Positions 8,584-17,382 of a DNA stretch of 64,000 bases are shown piece after piece (the stretch's first letter is position 1; each line of letters begins with the position of its first letter). Source of the DNA: Candidatus Latescibacterota bacterium (GTDB lineage Bacteria; Latescibacterota; UBA2968; GCA-2709665); the NCBI GenBank assembly GCA_021295655.1, contig JAGWBX010000010.1:43441-107440 (forward strand), given 5' to 3'. The translations under genes were made by a program, and so were the position numbers. The notes beneath the pieces were generated by a model that worked only from the letters and a program-made list of their open reading frames with translations, ran no database searches and was not told the DNA's origin.

Positions 8584-8907
8584 CTAAACGGCTACCACAC
8601 GTCGTCTTCCCTCTCTATTTTCCGACGGGATGATTCGGATCTCAATATCGCGATTCAGGCGGGTAAGAAACGTCATCAGACGCTCAACACTATAGTGATT
8701 GAACTTCCCATTCTTCAAACGGGATATTTCAGGTTGCTGCACTTCCAGGATTTCCGCTGCTTCCGCCTGGGTCAGCTTCCGTTTTCCTATTATTTGAAAC
8801 ACTTCAAAACCAAGTGATGCCTTCAGAAACAACTCACCCGCGTCGGATAATTCCAGATCCTCGAACACATTGCCTGAACTCCGCTCAACTGTGATCTTTT
8901 CGCTCAT
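8584..8907 (-). CDS. Antitoxin, XRE-type helix-turn-helix (HigA-like)
   Basis: 107-residue DNA-binding protein with a helix-turn-helix near residues 45-70 (LTQAEAAEILEVQQPEISRLKNGKF) and a short C-terminal strand RDIEIRII. This is the form of antitoxins paired with RelE/HigB-type toxins in toxin-first operons. They neutralise the toxin and repress their own promoter. The gene overlaps the toxin gene by 23 bases and has GGAGG six bases before its ATG. The 244 bases beyond it, up to the epimerase gene, hold no gene or site I can support. Confidence 0.85.
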   Translation of the reverse strand: MSEKITVERSSGNVFEDLELSDAGELFLKASLGFEVFQIIGKRKLTQAEAAEILEVQQPEISRLKNGKFNHYSVERLMTFLTRLNRDIEIRIIPSENREGRRRVVAV

Positions 8908-9265
8908 GCTTCGCCTCCAGTTCCTGTGCCACTTTCAGGCGTCTCCTCATTAGATCCACGTCCTTCACGGGGATCTTAATTCCGCGTTTTGATTTCTTTT
9001 GAAAACAATGCAGTACATAAACCCTCATACCGATCTTCACTGCATAGACGGCGCGATAGGTACCGCTTCCGTGATGCGCACGTATCTCAAAAACCCCTGA
9101 ACCGATACCTTTCATTGGTCTGACCGCGGGAGACATGCTTCCAGCCTGCGCAATAAACAGAGCGTCACCGATATCCTTCTGAACCGACTCCGGAAACTCC
9201 TTCAACCTTGTCCTGGAATCACCGATCCATAAGACTTCTCTCAAGTTTATTCGGCCGGAAAACAT
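8885..9265 (-). CDS. RelE/HigB-type toxin (phage Gp49-like)
   Basis: 126-residue basic protein. Segments LWIGDSRTRLKEFPESVQKD, VFEIRAHHGSGTYRAVYAV and YVLHCFQKKSKRGIKIP match the Gp49/HigB-type ribosome-dependent mRNA interferases, which cut translated mRNA during stress. A near-perfect promoter lies directly upstream, and its expected transcription start falls on the ATG at 9265, so the message may be leaderless. A GTG one codon upstream (9268) would lie before the predicted start. Toxin-first order with an overlapping XRE antitoxin fits HigBA-type modules. Confidence 0.85.
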   Translation of the reverse strand: MFSGRINLREVLWIGDSRTRLKEFPESVQKDIGDALFIAQAGSMSPAVRPMKGIGSGVFEIRAHHGSGTYRAVYAVKIGMRVYVLHCFQKKSKRGIKIPVKDVDLMRRRLKVAQELEAKHERKDHS

Positions 9266-9270
9266 CACAT

Positions 9271-9299
9271 AATATAACCATTTGGATATAAAATGTCAA
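9271..9299 (-). promoter_or_regulatory. Promoter of the toxin-antitoxin operon
   Basis: Read on the minus strand: TTGACA (9299-9294), 17-base spacer, TATATT (9276-9271). The transcription start is expected around 9263-9265, the position of the toxin ATG. Antitoxin repression would act here. Confidence 0.75.
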
Positions 9300-9344
9300 G
9301 GGCTTCAATCCTGGCATTGCCATAAAAACGCTCGTCCGGCCGAC

Positions 9345-9863
9345 CTAAAGATACTGATAAAGGGTTACGTGGGGCTGGGCAATATTGAATCCGGCCTTTT
9401 CATAAGCCCTGCGAGCAGGGTCGTGGCCCTCGTCCAGCCCGGTACCCACACACGCAAATCGAAGTCCTTCGGACCGAAAGCAGTCCAGGGCATATCGATA
9501 CATCGCCGTACCGAGGCCCTTACCCTGTGCTTCGGGCGCAACGGCATTGTTCGTTATTCTGCCCAGAGATTTCTCCCGATCGATCGAAAACGTCAGGAAC
9601 GCAACCACGTTTCCCGTCTCCAACGCGGCAACAACCCGGAACCACTCCGGGTTCGACTCCCAGTGACGGCGTACCGCGGCTGTTTTCTCTTCTTCCCAGT
9701 TTGCGCACAGCACGGCGTGCATTTCGTCTCCCATAATCTCGACGGAACTGACGTGGATCCGCCGCCACGCCTGCCGGGCGATCTCACCCACACGCTCCAT
9801 ATCTTCTGAAGCCGCCCGTCGTATTTGAAACCCGGGAGTGAGTTCAGATTCCGGCCGGCTCAT
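9345..9863 (-). CDS. GNAT-family N-acetyltransferase
   Basis: 172-residue acetyl-CoA-dependent acetyltransferase. The coenzyme A pyrophosphate-binding motif is NAVAPEAQGKGLGTAMYRYA (Q/RxxGxG/A), followed by a typical DPARRAYEKAGFN helix-strand end. I chose the ATG at 9863 because AGGAGG is four bases upstream; the in-frame codon ten residues earlier has no ribosome-binding site. It is alone between the toxin-antitoxin pair and a divergent isomerase gene. The acceptor substrate is unknown. Confidence 0.85.
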   Translation of the reverse strand: MSRPESELTPGFQIRRAASEDMERVGEIARQAWRRIHVSSVEIMGDEMHAVLCANWEEEKTAAVRRHWESNPEWFRVVAALETGNVVAFLTFSIDREKSLGRITNNAVAPEAQGKGLGTAMYRYALDCFRSEGLRFACVGTGLDEGHDPARRAYEKAGFNIAQPHVTLYQYL

Positions 9864-10036
9864 CCAACCTCCTGGTTTCTCCAATACGACCATTCGTTAC
9901 CCAATCCGGTGTCTGCAGATCGAGCAGATCCAATGCGGAAGAGGACCGGCGGGTCTTCGCCGCTTCCACTTCCTGCACGAAGGGATCAAAACGTACGAGG
10001 GTTTGCCGGGAACGCCTTTTCCAAAACACAAAAACG

Positions 10037-10064
10037 TTGACTTTCGGACTTGAGCCGATATCTT
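10037..10064 (+). promoter_or_regulatory. Promoter of the sugar phosphate isomerase-like gene
   Basis: TTGACT at 10037-10042, 16-base spacer, TATCTT at 10059-10064. The start codon follows about 40 bases after the expected transcription start. Confidence 0.65.
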
Positions 10065-10109
10065 GAAATTGAACCCTACAACCAGCCAGGCAAGAAAGGA
10101 GCGCCACAG

Positions 10110-10874
10110 ATGAAACTTGGAATCGTCACCTACCAGATCGCCAAAGACTGGGATGTCCCCACGCTGATCGATATGTGCCATACCACGGGGATGCAGGGGG
10201 TTGAACTGCGTACCACCCACGCCCATGGCGTGGAGGTCGGGCTTTCGTCCACCGAACGGAGCGCTGTCAGACGCCGGTTCGAAGACGCGGGGGTCGATAT
10301 CGTCGGCCTGGGAAGCGTTTTCGAGTACCATGCCGCCGATCCTGAGACCGTGCGCCGGAACGTCGACGGGACCGTCGAATACGCGAGACTCGCCGCGGAC
10401 CTGGGCTGCTCCGGCGTAAAGGTGCGTCCCAACGGGCTGCAGACGGACAAAGGCATTCCGGAAGAAGAGACCCTTGAACAGATCGGGCGCGCCCTGGGAG
10501 AATGCGGCGAAGCGACAGCGGACCTGGGCGTCCGGATTCGCGTGGAGGTCCACGGCCGGGACACCTGCGAACCCCGGCGCATGCGCACCATCATCGACCA
10601 TGCCGACCACCACAACGTCTGTCTCTGCTGGAACTCGAATCCGCAGGACGTCGTCAACGGTTCGGTCAAGCCGGGTTTCAACCTGCTGAAACACAAAATC
10701 GGGCTCGTGCACATCAATGAGTTGCACAAAGCCGAATACCCCTGGCGGGAGCTCTTCGGGCTGTTGAAAGCCGAAGGATACGACGGTTACACCCTGGCCG
10801 AAATCCCCGACAGCCCTGAGCCGGAACGCCTCCTGCGATACTACAGAGCGCTCTGGGAGGCCCTGTTGGCTTAA
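10110..10874 (+). CDS. Sugar phosphate isomerase/epimerase (AP-endonuclease-2 TIM barrel)
   Basis: 254-residue xylose-isomerase-like TIM barrel. Family features seen are MKLGIVTYQIAKDW, a GVELRTTHAHGVEV metal-site strand, RVEVHGRDTCEP, and the C-terminal GLVHINELHKAEYPWRELF and YDGYTLAEIP. Members isomerise or epimerise sugars and inositols, or act as dehydratases on keto-inositol. AAAGGAGC precedes the ATG at 10110; an in-frame start 60 bases upstream lies inside the promoter. It is a single-gene unit convergent with the exported propeller gene. The substrate is not identifiable. Confidence 0.82.
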   Translation: MKLGIVTYQIAKDWDVPTLIDMCHTTGMQGVELRTTHAHGVEVGLSSTERSAVRRRFEDAGVDIVGLGSVFEYHAADPETVRRNVDGTVEYARLAADLGCSGVKVRPNGLQTDKGIPEEETLEQIGRALGECGEATADLGVRIRVEVHGRDTCEPRRMRTIIDHADHHNVCLCWNSNPQDVVNGSVKPGFNLLKHKIGLVHINELHKAEYPWRELFGLLKAEGYDGYTLAEIPDSPEPERLLRYYRALWEALLA

Positions 10875-10921
10875 TCAAAACGCCGCAGCGAGCGCTTCTG
10901 ACCCTGTATTTCACGTTGCCT

Positions 10922-12826
10922 CTACATGCCCGGCAACCGGAAGCTCCAGACTTCGGAGCCGTGGGTGAAAAAGAGCCGGCCCCCCTGAATTACGATTCCC
11001 GCGCTCGCGCGCACCGGAGGATTTCCCAGCAACTTGTGCTCGAAAGAGCCGGGTTCGATTCGAACGATCGCGTCCCGGAACAGTGCATAGATCATATTGC
11101 CGGGGCCCGTAGCCAGGATCCTGGGCGCCTGCTGGCCCGCCGGATCGCCGTATGGCAGCTTTTCCTCGAAGTGGACGACCTCGCGCGATTCGGGATTGAA
11201 AACGAAGAACGCGGATCCGGCGGCCAGGCCGTAGATCAGTCCGTCCGGACCCCGAAGCATGTCACGAATCTCCGGGGCGCCGGGCACGACGGCTTCTCGA
11301 AACAACACGCGGCCTTCGTCCGGATCCAGAATGTAGAGTTCCGCCTCCGTTGCAAGCGCCTCCCCTCCCGTGCCGGGACTGATCGTCGTGCCTCCCACGA
11401 TGTTCCCGTCGGGCAGGGCCACAAGCGATACCGTGCTGTGGGAGGGAAGCAGATCTTCGTGAGTCAACAGCGTGTGACGCTCGGTTTCCGTATCCCAGAT
11501 CAGCATCCCTCCGCCTGTCAAACCGTAGCCCGGCGTTCCCGTCATGATCAGCCGCCTGCCGTCCGGATGGGCCAGCAGTGCGTGCGGGCGGATAATGGTG
11601 GGACTTACGGAAACCAGGACCCTCGGGTTCGGGTCCTCCGATGCACGATCGTCCCAGGGCCGAAGCGGATCGTATTCCCAGAGTCTGCCGCCCGAATACT
11701 CCCCGCAATAGATTTTTTCGCCCTGAACGGCCAGCGCGTTCAGGTGTCCGCTCAGGTCCCACAGGCCGCGGTCAATGATCGTATCCGCCTGTGCATCGTA
11801 CGTATAGAACCTGAGTGGATGCCCGGTCGATCCGTGGATCCTGCCGTCCGGACCCTCCGCGATCGACAGAATGTGGGAACCCGCCGATTCATAATCGATT
11901 GCCAGTCGCCTTACTTTCTCTGCCTCCCTGATCTCGACGTATTTCTCCGGAAGGTTAATCTCGTCGAGCGACCAGCCGTCCGGGAAATTGTCCAGGACCG
12001 CTTCCTGGCTGCCGGCCGGAACGGGCTGTTCCGCGGCGGGATTATCCACAACCGTCACCTCGCCTTCAAGCATTGCCCACCAGGGTCCCTCGCTGAACGG
12101 TCTCCCATACACCTTTCCGTCCACCCCCCGGTAGACCGTTGATGCGCCGTGCCGGCGATCAGATTCGGGAACCAGCGTGGTCCGCTTCCCGGTCTCCGGA
12201 TTAAATGCCACGATCTGCCCGCGCGTGGAGCCGATGCCCACGTAGACCCAGCCGGAACTGTCCACCGCGATGGTCCTTGGGTACTGCGGCCACGTCTCAT
12301 CGTTCAGCGGACCATGGTTTATCAGGTCGCCGCTGTCCGGAACGTAACTGAGCAGTTCGCAATTGGGATACGCGGACGTCCAGACCGTGCCGTTATCGTC
12401 CTCCGTAAACGACATGGCGAAATCCCGCGGCGCGTCGGACCAGAACGTGAAGCGACGGGTTTCGGCGTCGAACTCCACGAATTTGTCAAAATAGGAATAG
12501 AACCGGTTCCGTGTGGACAGGAGTACGGCAAAGGGCGTGGAAGCCATCCCGAACGGGGTCGGAATCTGTTCCACCTGCCCCGTCAGGGCGTCGATCACCA
12601 GAATCGAACCGCAGCCCCGGTGGTCCATCGGCCACGCCAGAACAATCGGCCGCCCACCGCCGTCAACCGTTGCCGCCACCCCGCGCGCACGGGACACCGG
12701 GGCGGCCACGCCGTGCAGCGCGAACCCGTCCCCGATATCGCGTGTCCCAGCGCTTGCCGGACGCCTGATTGTCAGCGACAGGGCGATAAAAAACGCTGCA
12801 AATACCACGATTGTCACGAAACTCAT
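10922..12826 (-). CDS. Exported beta-propeller protein (PQQ/SMP-30-like repeats)
   Basis: 634 residues. An N-terminal signal peptide (about residues 1-26, ending PASA-G) predicts export. The rest is repeated strands of the type GPDGRIHG, DGNIVGG and GPDGLIYG, about 50-80 residues apart, as in six- to eight-bladed propellers. No catalytic residues are recognised. It shares a distinctive central segment (a Y-D/N-P-x-RPW motif, then NPR, then RP, then a YG...GG segment) with the protein at 61960-63924, so the two are paralogues. AAAGGA is nine bases before the ATG. Possible roles are sugar lactone hydrolysis, lyase activity or carbohydrate binding. Confidence 0.75.
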   Translation of the reverse strand: MSFVTIVVFAAFFIALSLTIRRPASAGTRDIGDGFALHGVAAPVSRARGVAATVDGGGRPIVLAWPMDHRGCGSILVIDALTGQVEQIPTPFGMASTPFAVLLSTRNRFYSYFDKFVEFDAETRRFTFWSDAPRDFAMSFTEDDNGTVWTSAYPNCELLSYVPDSGDLINHGPLNDETWPQYPRTIAVDSSGWVYVGIGSTRGQIVAFNPETGKRTTLVPESDRRHGASTVYRGVDGKVYGRPFSEGPWWAMLEGEVTVVDNPAAEQPVPAGSQEAVLDNFPDGWSLDEINLPEKYVEIREAEKVRRLAIDYESAGSHILSIAEGPDGRIHGSTGHPLRFYTYDAQADTIIDRGLWDLSGHLNALAVQGEKIYCGEYSGGRLWEYDPLRPWDDRASEDPNPRVLVSVSPTIIRPHALLAHPDGRRLIMTGTPGYGLTGGGMLIWDTETERHTLLTHEDLLPSHSTVSLVALPDGNIVGGTTISPGTGGEALATEAELYILDPDEGRVLFREAVVPGAPEIRDMLRGPDGLIYGLAAGSAFFVFNPESREVVHFEEKLPYGDPAGQQAPRILATGPGNMIYALFRDAIVRIEPGSFEHKLLGNPPVRASAGIVIQGGRLFFTHGSEVWSFRLPGM

Positions 12827-13259
12827 TTCGGATGGTCCTTTCGATGACGGTCGTGAAAGCCAACGGATTCACGCCCGTTCAAACGCTGCCACGCCGAACC
12901 CGCCGCGCTCGTTCCGCGGACTCACGACGGCCGGATAGATTCCGTTGAAGCGCCCGTTCTTCATACTTCCTCGTCATGCCGTATCGAATTCGCGAGTCTC
13001 CTGGGTTGCAAATATGCCGAGCCCCGTTCGTAAAGTCAAGCGGATGCGCCTGTCCCTCGCAGACCCGCCCGGCAAACGCGCAAGTTCCAATGATACCGAA
13101 AAAAGCCGATCTGTAGACAGATCGGCTTATGAAGAACACGCAGGTGAACCGTTGAAGGATCGACGCATTTCAGACGATGACACCCGCGCGGGCGGAGGAC
13201 CGGTACACCCTTGAAATCCTGTCGTCACACGTCGAATCTGATCGCAATTTGCCGATTCA
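12827..13259. other. Intergenic region without a recognisable gene
   Basis: 433 bases between the exported propeller (start at 12826, minus) and the acetyltransferase (end at 13260, minus). Apart from the terminator at 13097-13128 I see no gene, repeat or clear promoter. A short minus-strand open frame across 12879-13139 runs through the terminator and has no familiar sequence, so I do not call it. Confidence 0.6.
13097..13128 (-). terminator. Intrinsic terminator after the acetyltransferase gene
   Basis: AAGCCGATCTGT (13103-13114) and its inverted copy (13117-13128) form a 12-bp stem with a two-base centre. On the minus strand the stem is followed by six Ts (13104-13099). It ends transcription of the minus-strand gene that stops at 13260. 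Confidence 0.85.
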
Positions 13260-13835
13260 CTACAGATCCTTGTACCAGGTCAGTTCCACCTCGTCGAGGC
13301 CATCGGTAGCGTAGGCATAGAGATGAATTCTGCCGAGACCGGCGCCCATGCGTTCGTAGAAGCGACAGGCCGCGACGTTGATGTTCTGGGTTTCGATCTT
13401 CAATTGCGTGCATCCACGAATCCTGGCACAGATTTCGGCTTGTTGGAACAGCGCCTTACCCACGCCCCGTCCCCGGTCCTCCGGGCGGACGCGAATGTCC
13501 CACAGGCCCGCGAGGTCTCGTCTCCCTTCGCAGTAGTTCAGGCCGTCGCCATGAAAAGCGACGATGGCGCCGCCGATGCGCTCGTGATCGAGGAAGGCAC
13601 CCAGGAAGATCCATTTCGACAGGTCCCAAGGTTTGCGGGCCCATCGTTCGGGGCCGTCGGGCCGGTCGTAGTCCTTGACGTAGGGCGGATTCACGGCTTC
13701 CTCGATCAGCCGGATTCCCCCGAGGCCATTGGATACCCGTTCGATGCGAAAGCGGCGCTTAACCTCGAAGGCAATGGGCACCTTCCCGTATTCCGGCAGG
13801 ACGTCGGGGGTTTCTACCTCTATCGTGTACTCCAT
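13260..13835 (-). CDS. GNAT-family N-acetyltransferase (streptothricin-acetyltransferase-like)
   Basis: 191 residues. The acetyl-CoA site is IRVRPEDRGRGVGKALFQQA, followed by QLKIETQNINVAACRFYERM and a C-terminal LTWYKDL strand, an arrangement also seen in streptothricin acetyltransferases (Sat). AGGAA lies five bases before the ATG. It is a monocistronic gene with its own terminator. Resistance is only one of several possible functions; many homologues modify unknown small amines. Confidence 0.83.
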   Translation of the reverse strand: MEYTIEVETPDVLPEYGKVPIAFEVKRRFRIERVSNGLGGIRLIEEAVNPPYVKDYDRPDGPERWARKPWDLSKWIFLGAFLDHERIGGAIVAFHGDGLNYCEGRRDLAGLWDIRVRPEDRGRGVGKALFQQAEICARIRGCTQLKIETQNINVAACRFYERMGAGLGRIHLYAYATDGLDEVELTWYKDL

Positions 13836-14180
13836 TGGCGTTCCTGTCTCGTCACGGCGATGCGACGGGTAAAGCGTATAGGGTATCTCGCGGCAGGTCT
13901 CGTGTGAAACCCTGAGGCGGGAATATCGGGCGCCCTTGTCCCGGTACCATTTGATATGTGAAACGCGACGAAGATACCGATATCTTTAAACCGCGGTCAA
14001 GTTCCCTGTGCGGCGGAACGAAGTGCTTCGGTTATGTTGCACGTGCAGCTTGCTCGATCCGCCGGAACCATCGATCAACAGTCCGGACCACGCATAACCC
14101 GTTAATTTCATTGCATTTTGTGAGTACTTTGTCTATTTTCGGTCTTCCGCGTTCACACAACGAATCATGGCACTTCCGCA
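13836..14180. other. Divergent intergenic region
   Basis: 345 bases between the divergent acetyltransferase and DASS transporter genes. I see only the probable transporter promoter at 14111-14139; no gene or strong repeat is apparent. Confidence 0.55.
14111..14139 (+). promoter_or_regulatory. Probable promoter of the DASS transporter
   Basis: TTGCAT at 14111-14116, 17-base spacer, TATTTT at 14134-14139. Start codon at 14181. Confidence 0.5.
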
Positions 14181-15557
14181 ATGACCCGAAAAACCGCAGC
14201 CGGGCTGATACTGGCCGTTCTTCTGCCGCTCGTCGTCATCCTGTATCCGGGAGACATGGATACGGTACCGCGTCTGGCCCTGGCGTTGTCTCTTGCAACG
14301 ATCGTGCTGTGGACCTTCGAACCGGTCCCCCTGGAATACAGTTCCCTGCTGCTGATCGTCCTCTTCCCTGTCCTGGGCGTCCTCCCGTTCGAGACCGCCT
14401 TCGGACCGTTCTCCAGCAAAACCGTCTGGCTCATCTTCGCCGGCATGGCCCTCAGCCTGGGCATCACGGAAACCCCGTTGGGAACACGGCTCTCGCGCCT
14501 GGTCCTGGGGCGCATCGGGAGTCTGAACGGGCTCATCCTCGCCCTCCACGTGCTGGGCATGCTGTCCGCGCTTCTCATCCCCTCGGGGGTTGTGCGAATC
14601 CTGATCCTCATGCCCCTCATCATCACCCTGCTGCGGACGCTGGGCGAACCCCCCGGTTCACGGGTGAGCGCGGCGTTGATCCTCTCCCTGGCCTGTTCCA
14701 CCTACTACGGCGGCACCGGCGTTCTGACGGCTTCGGTGCCCAGCCTGGTGGTCTTCGGCGTCCTTGAATCCCGGGACATCACCGTTTACTGGGGCCAGTG
14801 GACGTTGTATCTCTTTCCCGTTTTCTCGCTGTGCCGGGTCGCGTGCTGTTACGCGCTGATCCGCCTGCTATTGCCGGTGAGAGGTGCTTACCGCATCCGG
14901 ACGAATCTGGATGGCGACAATGAAGTCCCCGACCGCGTCACCCCCGCGGAGAAGAAAACCCTCTGCATCCTGCTTGCGGGCATTCTGCTGTGGGCAACCG
15001 ACGCGCTGCACGGCATCCATCCGGCCTACGTGGGCCTGGGGCTTGTTCTGGCATGCTATCTCCCCGGATTGGGGCCCCTGCATCCCGATCTGCTGAAAAA
15101 GATCAACTTCCCGCTTCTCATCTACATCGCCGCGGCGTTCTCCGTTGGCCACGCCCTCGAAACCACCGGATTCAGCCCCCTGCTTGCCAACCAGTTCACG
15201 GAATGGCTGGATCTTTTCGACGGCAGCCTGCTTACCCAACTCGGTGTGCTCTCCGCCTTCATTCTGCCCTTCAATTTTCTGGCGGACACGGCCGCGGTCG
15301 CCGCCATCCTCACGCCGGTACTCCTGGACGTCGCCGGCCAGACCGGCATCGCTCCGCTTCCCGCCGCCCTCTGTATGGCCATTGTCGCAAGTTGTGGATT
15401 CTTTCCTTACCAGGCGGCGCCGTTTATCCTGGCGTACAGCTTCCGCTACGTGCATATGGGGCAGTTCATCCGTCTCATGGTTCTCCTGGCCCTGGTCTCG
15501 CTCCTGTTTCTCATTCCCCTCAACTTCCTCTACTGGCGGCTCATCGGATTGATCTGA
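14181..15557 (+). CDS. DASS/SLC13-family anion:sodium symporter
   Basis: 458-residue inner-membrane carrier with about 11-12 hydrophobic segments. Family features are the two related halves with polar re-entrant motifs (LACSTYYGGTGVLTA and the later FNFLADTAAVAAILTP) and the C-terminal CGFFPYQAAPFILAYS. DASS carriers import dicarboxylates, citrate, sulfate or thiosulfate with sodium. The usual SNT sequence of dicarboxylate carriers is altered, so the substrate is uncertain. The gene is followed after about 70 bases by the IorA-like gene, which has its own promoter. Confidence 0.85.
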   Translation: MTRKTAAGLILAVLLPLVVILYPGDMDTVPRLALALSLATIVLWTFEPVPLEYSSLLLIVLFPVLGVLPFETAFGPFSSKTVWLIFAGMALSLGITETPLGTRLSRLVLGRIGSLNGLILALHVLGMLSALLIPSGVVRILILMPLIITLLRTLGEPPGSRVSAALILSLACSTYYGGTGVLTASVPSLVVFGVLESRDITVYWGQWTLYLFPVFSLCRVACCYALIRLLLPVRGAYRIRTNLDGDNEVPDRVTPAEKKTLCILLAGILLWATDALHGIHPAYVGLGLVLACYLPGLGPLHPDLLKKINFPLLIYIAAAFSVGHALETTGFSPLLANQFTEWLDLFDGSLLTQLGVLSAFILPFNFLADTAAVAAILTPVLLDVAGQTGIAPLPAALCMAIVASCGFFPYQAAPFILAYSFRYVHMGQFIRLMVLLALVSLLFLIPLNFLYWRLIGLI

Positions 15558-15627
15558 TATACGGACGAAAAACGGCAGTGCTACCGGATCTCAGATTGCG
15601 GCAACCCCTGGAAATTTCCTTTAGCGC

Positions 15628-15656
15628 TTGACAAGCCCGAAATCTTCGGGTACTAT
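15628..15656 (+). promoter_or_regulatory. Promoter of the iorA-like gene
   Basis: Consensus TTGACA at 15628-15633, 17-base spacer, TACTAT at 15651-15656. Its position rules out the in-frame TTG at 15628 as a start and supports the ATG at 15703. Confidence 0.8.
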
Positions 15657-15702
15657 CGATGTCCCGTCTGCAGTCATGCAAAACTACAATGGAGATGCCC
15701 TG

Positions 15703-17319
15703 ATGAATGCAATGCGAATCAATGGCGACACGGCGTTGGCCTGGGGCGCAATCGAGGCCGGTGCCAGCTGCGTTACGGGGTATCCCGGTTCGCCGGGCAC
15801 CGGCACATTTACCGCAATGTCCGACACGGCGGCGGAATACGGCCACGAAGCCGAGTGGTGTCTGAACGAACGCATCGCCCTGGACGTGGCCGCGGGAGTC
15901 TCCCAGGGCGGCCGCCGGGCGCTCGTGTGCATGAAGAGCGTGGGCATGAACGTGGCGCTGGACACCCTGATGGTTCTGAATATGACCGGCGTACACGCCG
16001 GGCTGGTGATCCTCATGGGCGACGATCCCGGTGCGTGGGGGTCGCAGAACGAACAGGACGGCCGGTATTTCGCCCCCCTGGCCGAAATTCCGATGCTCGA
16101 GCCCGCGACGCCGGCGGAAGGCCGGCGAATGATGCGCTGGGCGTTCGACTTCTCCGAGTCGTTCCGTACGGTCGTGGTCCTGCGCATTACCCGGAGCTTC
16201 AGCGTCTGCGAAGCCGACCTGCCCCCGGTCCGCAGGCCCGCGTCCCTTCACGCGCTGGACCCGGACAGAGAACCGATGCGCTGGATTTCGTCCCTTTCCA
16301 ACTGCATACCCAATCACCGGCGGCTCCATCAGAATCTCAGGGACATCTCTCAATCGTTCGAGGAAGTTCCCTTCAACCGGATCGACGGCGCCGGAGAACT
16401 GGGCGTCATCGCGTCAGGATTCGTCCACAGTAAACTTCAGGACGCGCTTGAGGGTGCAGATACCTCGGGGCTAAGGTGCCTTAAGCTCGGCTCACTCTAT
16501 CCCCTTCCCAGGCGCCTGATCACGAATTTTCTTGAACGGTGCAGACGGATCCTCGTGCTTGAAGAAGTGGACCCGTATCTGGAAGACAGCATTAAGACCA
16601 TCGGGTACGACGGCGGCGTCACCCCCAAAGTCATCGGCAAACGCAGTGAGCATGTCCCCGGAGAAGGTGAACTTTTCCGATGGCAGATGCAGGAGGCGCT
16701 GATGGCGCATCTGCCCGGACTGACGCCAAAGCGTGTATTCACGGAAGCGGGTTGGCAGGAGGAAAAGCCGTACCGAAAGTCGCACTGCGCCGGCTGCCCT
16801 TACAACGACGTCCTCTCCGCTCTGCGTGAAGAAGCGGCTGCCCTCGGCCAGAACCCGTTCCTCACCGCCGATCCCGGCTGCGTTGTGATTGCCGCCCAAT
16901 ACCTCGACACGAAACTGTGCATGGGGTCCGCCGTCGGTGCGGCGCTGGGACTCCAGAAAGCGGGCGTTGGGGAACGCGCCGTGGCCATTACGGGCGACTC
17001 GGCCTTCTACCACAGCACCGTCAACGCGTTGATCCACGCCGGATCAACCGGCGCCAATCTGTTGCTTGTGGTACTCGACAACGCCGGTTCACTCACGACA
17101 GGGGGCCAGCCCACCCCGGACCGAGGCGTCCTGGTCGCCGGAAAACCCGGACCGGTCATTGGCATCGACAATCTGGCCGCGGCCTGCGGCGTCGACTCGA
17201 TCTGGACGGTTGAAGAAAAGGACCCGGAGAACCGCATGCGCAGCGTCTTCCGGGAAGCCCTTCAGGCCGAAGGACTCGGCCTGGTGACGATTCGAAGACG
17301 TTGTGAGCCGGTGGACTGA
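15703..17319 (+). CDS. IorA-like thiamine-pyrophosphate 2-oxoacid oxidoreductase, no ferredoxin domain
   Basis: 538 residues related to the alpha subunit of indolepyruvate:ferredoxin oxidoreductase, which oxidises 2-oxoacids from aromatic amino acids to acyl-CoA. The N-terminal pyrimidine-binding domain shows GASCVTGYPGSPGTGT and ERIALDVAAGVSQGG. CAGCPYND near residue 362 is the IorA CxGCP motif. The C-terminal TPP domain has the GDSAFYHSTVNALIHAG and LLVVLDN (GDx...N) motif. The protein ends at RRRCEPVD, without the two-cluster ferredoxin domain of IorA, and no iorB follows. GGAG is eight bases before the ATG. Electrons may go to another partner, or it may not be an oxidoreductase. Confidence 0.8.
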   Translation: MNAMRINGDTALAWGAIEAGASCVTGYPGSPGTGTFTAMSDTAAEYGHEAEWCLNERIALDVAAGVSQGGRRALVCMKSVGMNVALDTLMVLNMTGVHAGLVILMGDDPGAWGSQNEQDGRYFAPLAEIPMLEPATPAEGRRMMRWAFDFSESFRTVVVLRITRSFSVCEADLPPVRRPASLHALDPDREPMRWISSLSNCIPNHRRLHQNLRDISQSFEEVPFNRIDGAGELGVIASGFVHSKLQDALEGADTSGLRCLKLGSLYPLPRRLITNFLERCRRILVLEEVDPYLEDSIKTIGYDGGVTPKVIGKRSEHVPGEGELFRWQMQEALMAHLPGLTPKRVFTEAGWQEEKPYRKSHCAGCPYNDVLSALREEAAALGQNPFLTADPGCVVIAAQYLDTKLCMGSAVGAALGLQKAGVGERAVAITGDSAFYHSTVNALIHAGSTGANLLLVVLDNAGSLTTGGQPTPDRGVLVAGKPGPVIGIDNLAAACGVDSIWTVEEKDPENRMRSVFREALQAEGLGLVTIRRRCEPVD

Positions 17320-17333
17320 CCGGCGCAACAAAA

Positions 17334-17381
17334 TAAAAAAAGGGCCGCCCGGGACGATGTTCAGTCCCGCTGGAACCCTTT
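17334..17381. terminator. Hairpin after the iorA-like gene
   Basis: AAAGGG (17339-17344) pairs with CCCTTT (17376-17381), and inside it CGGGAC (17350-17355) with GTCCCG (17364-17369). An A-run at 17334-17341 makes it a good terminator for leftward transcription and a weak one rightward. Confidence 0.55.
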
Positions 17382-17382
17382 A

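Noticed and set aside
12879-13139. 86-codon minus-strand open frame
   Set aside because: It runs across an intrinsic terminator, has no ribosome-binding site, and its sequence resembles no family.
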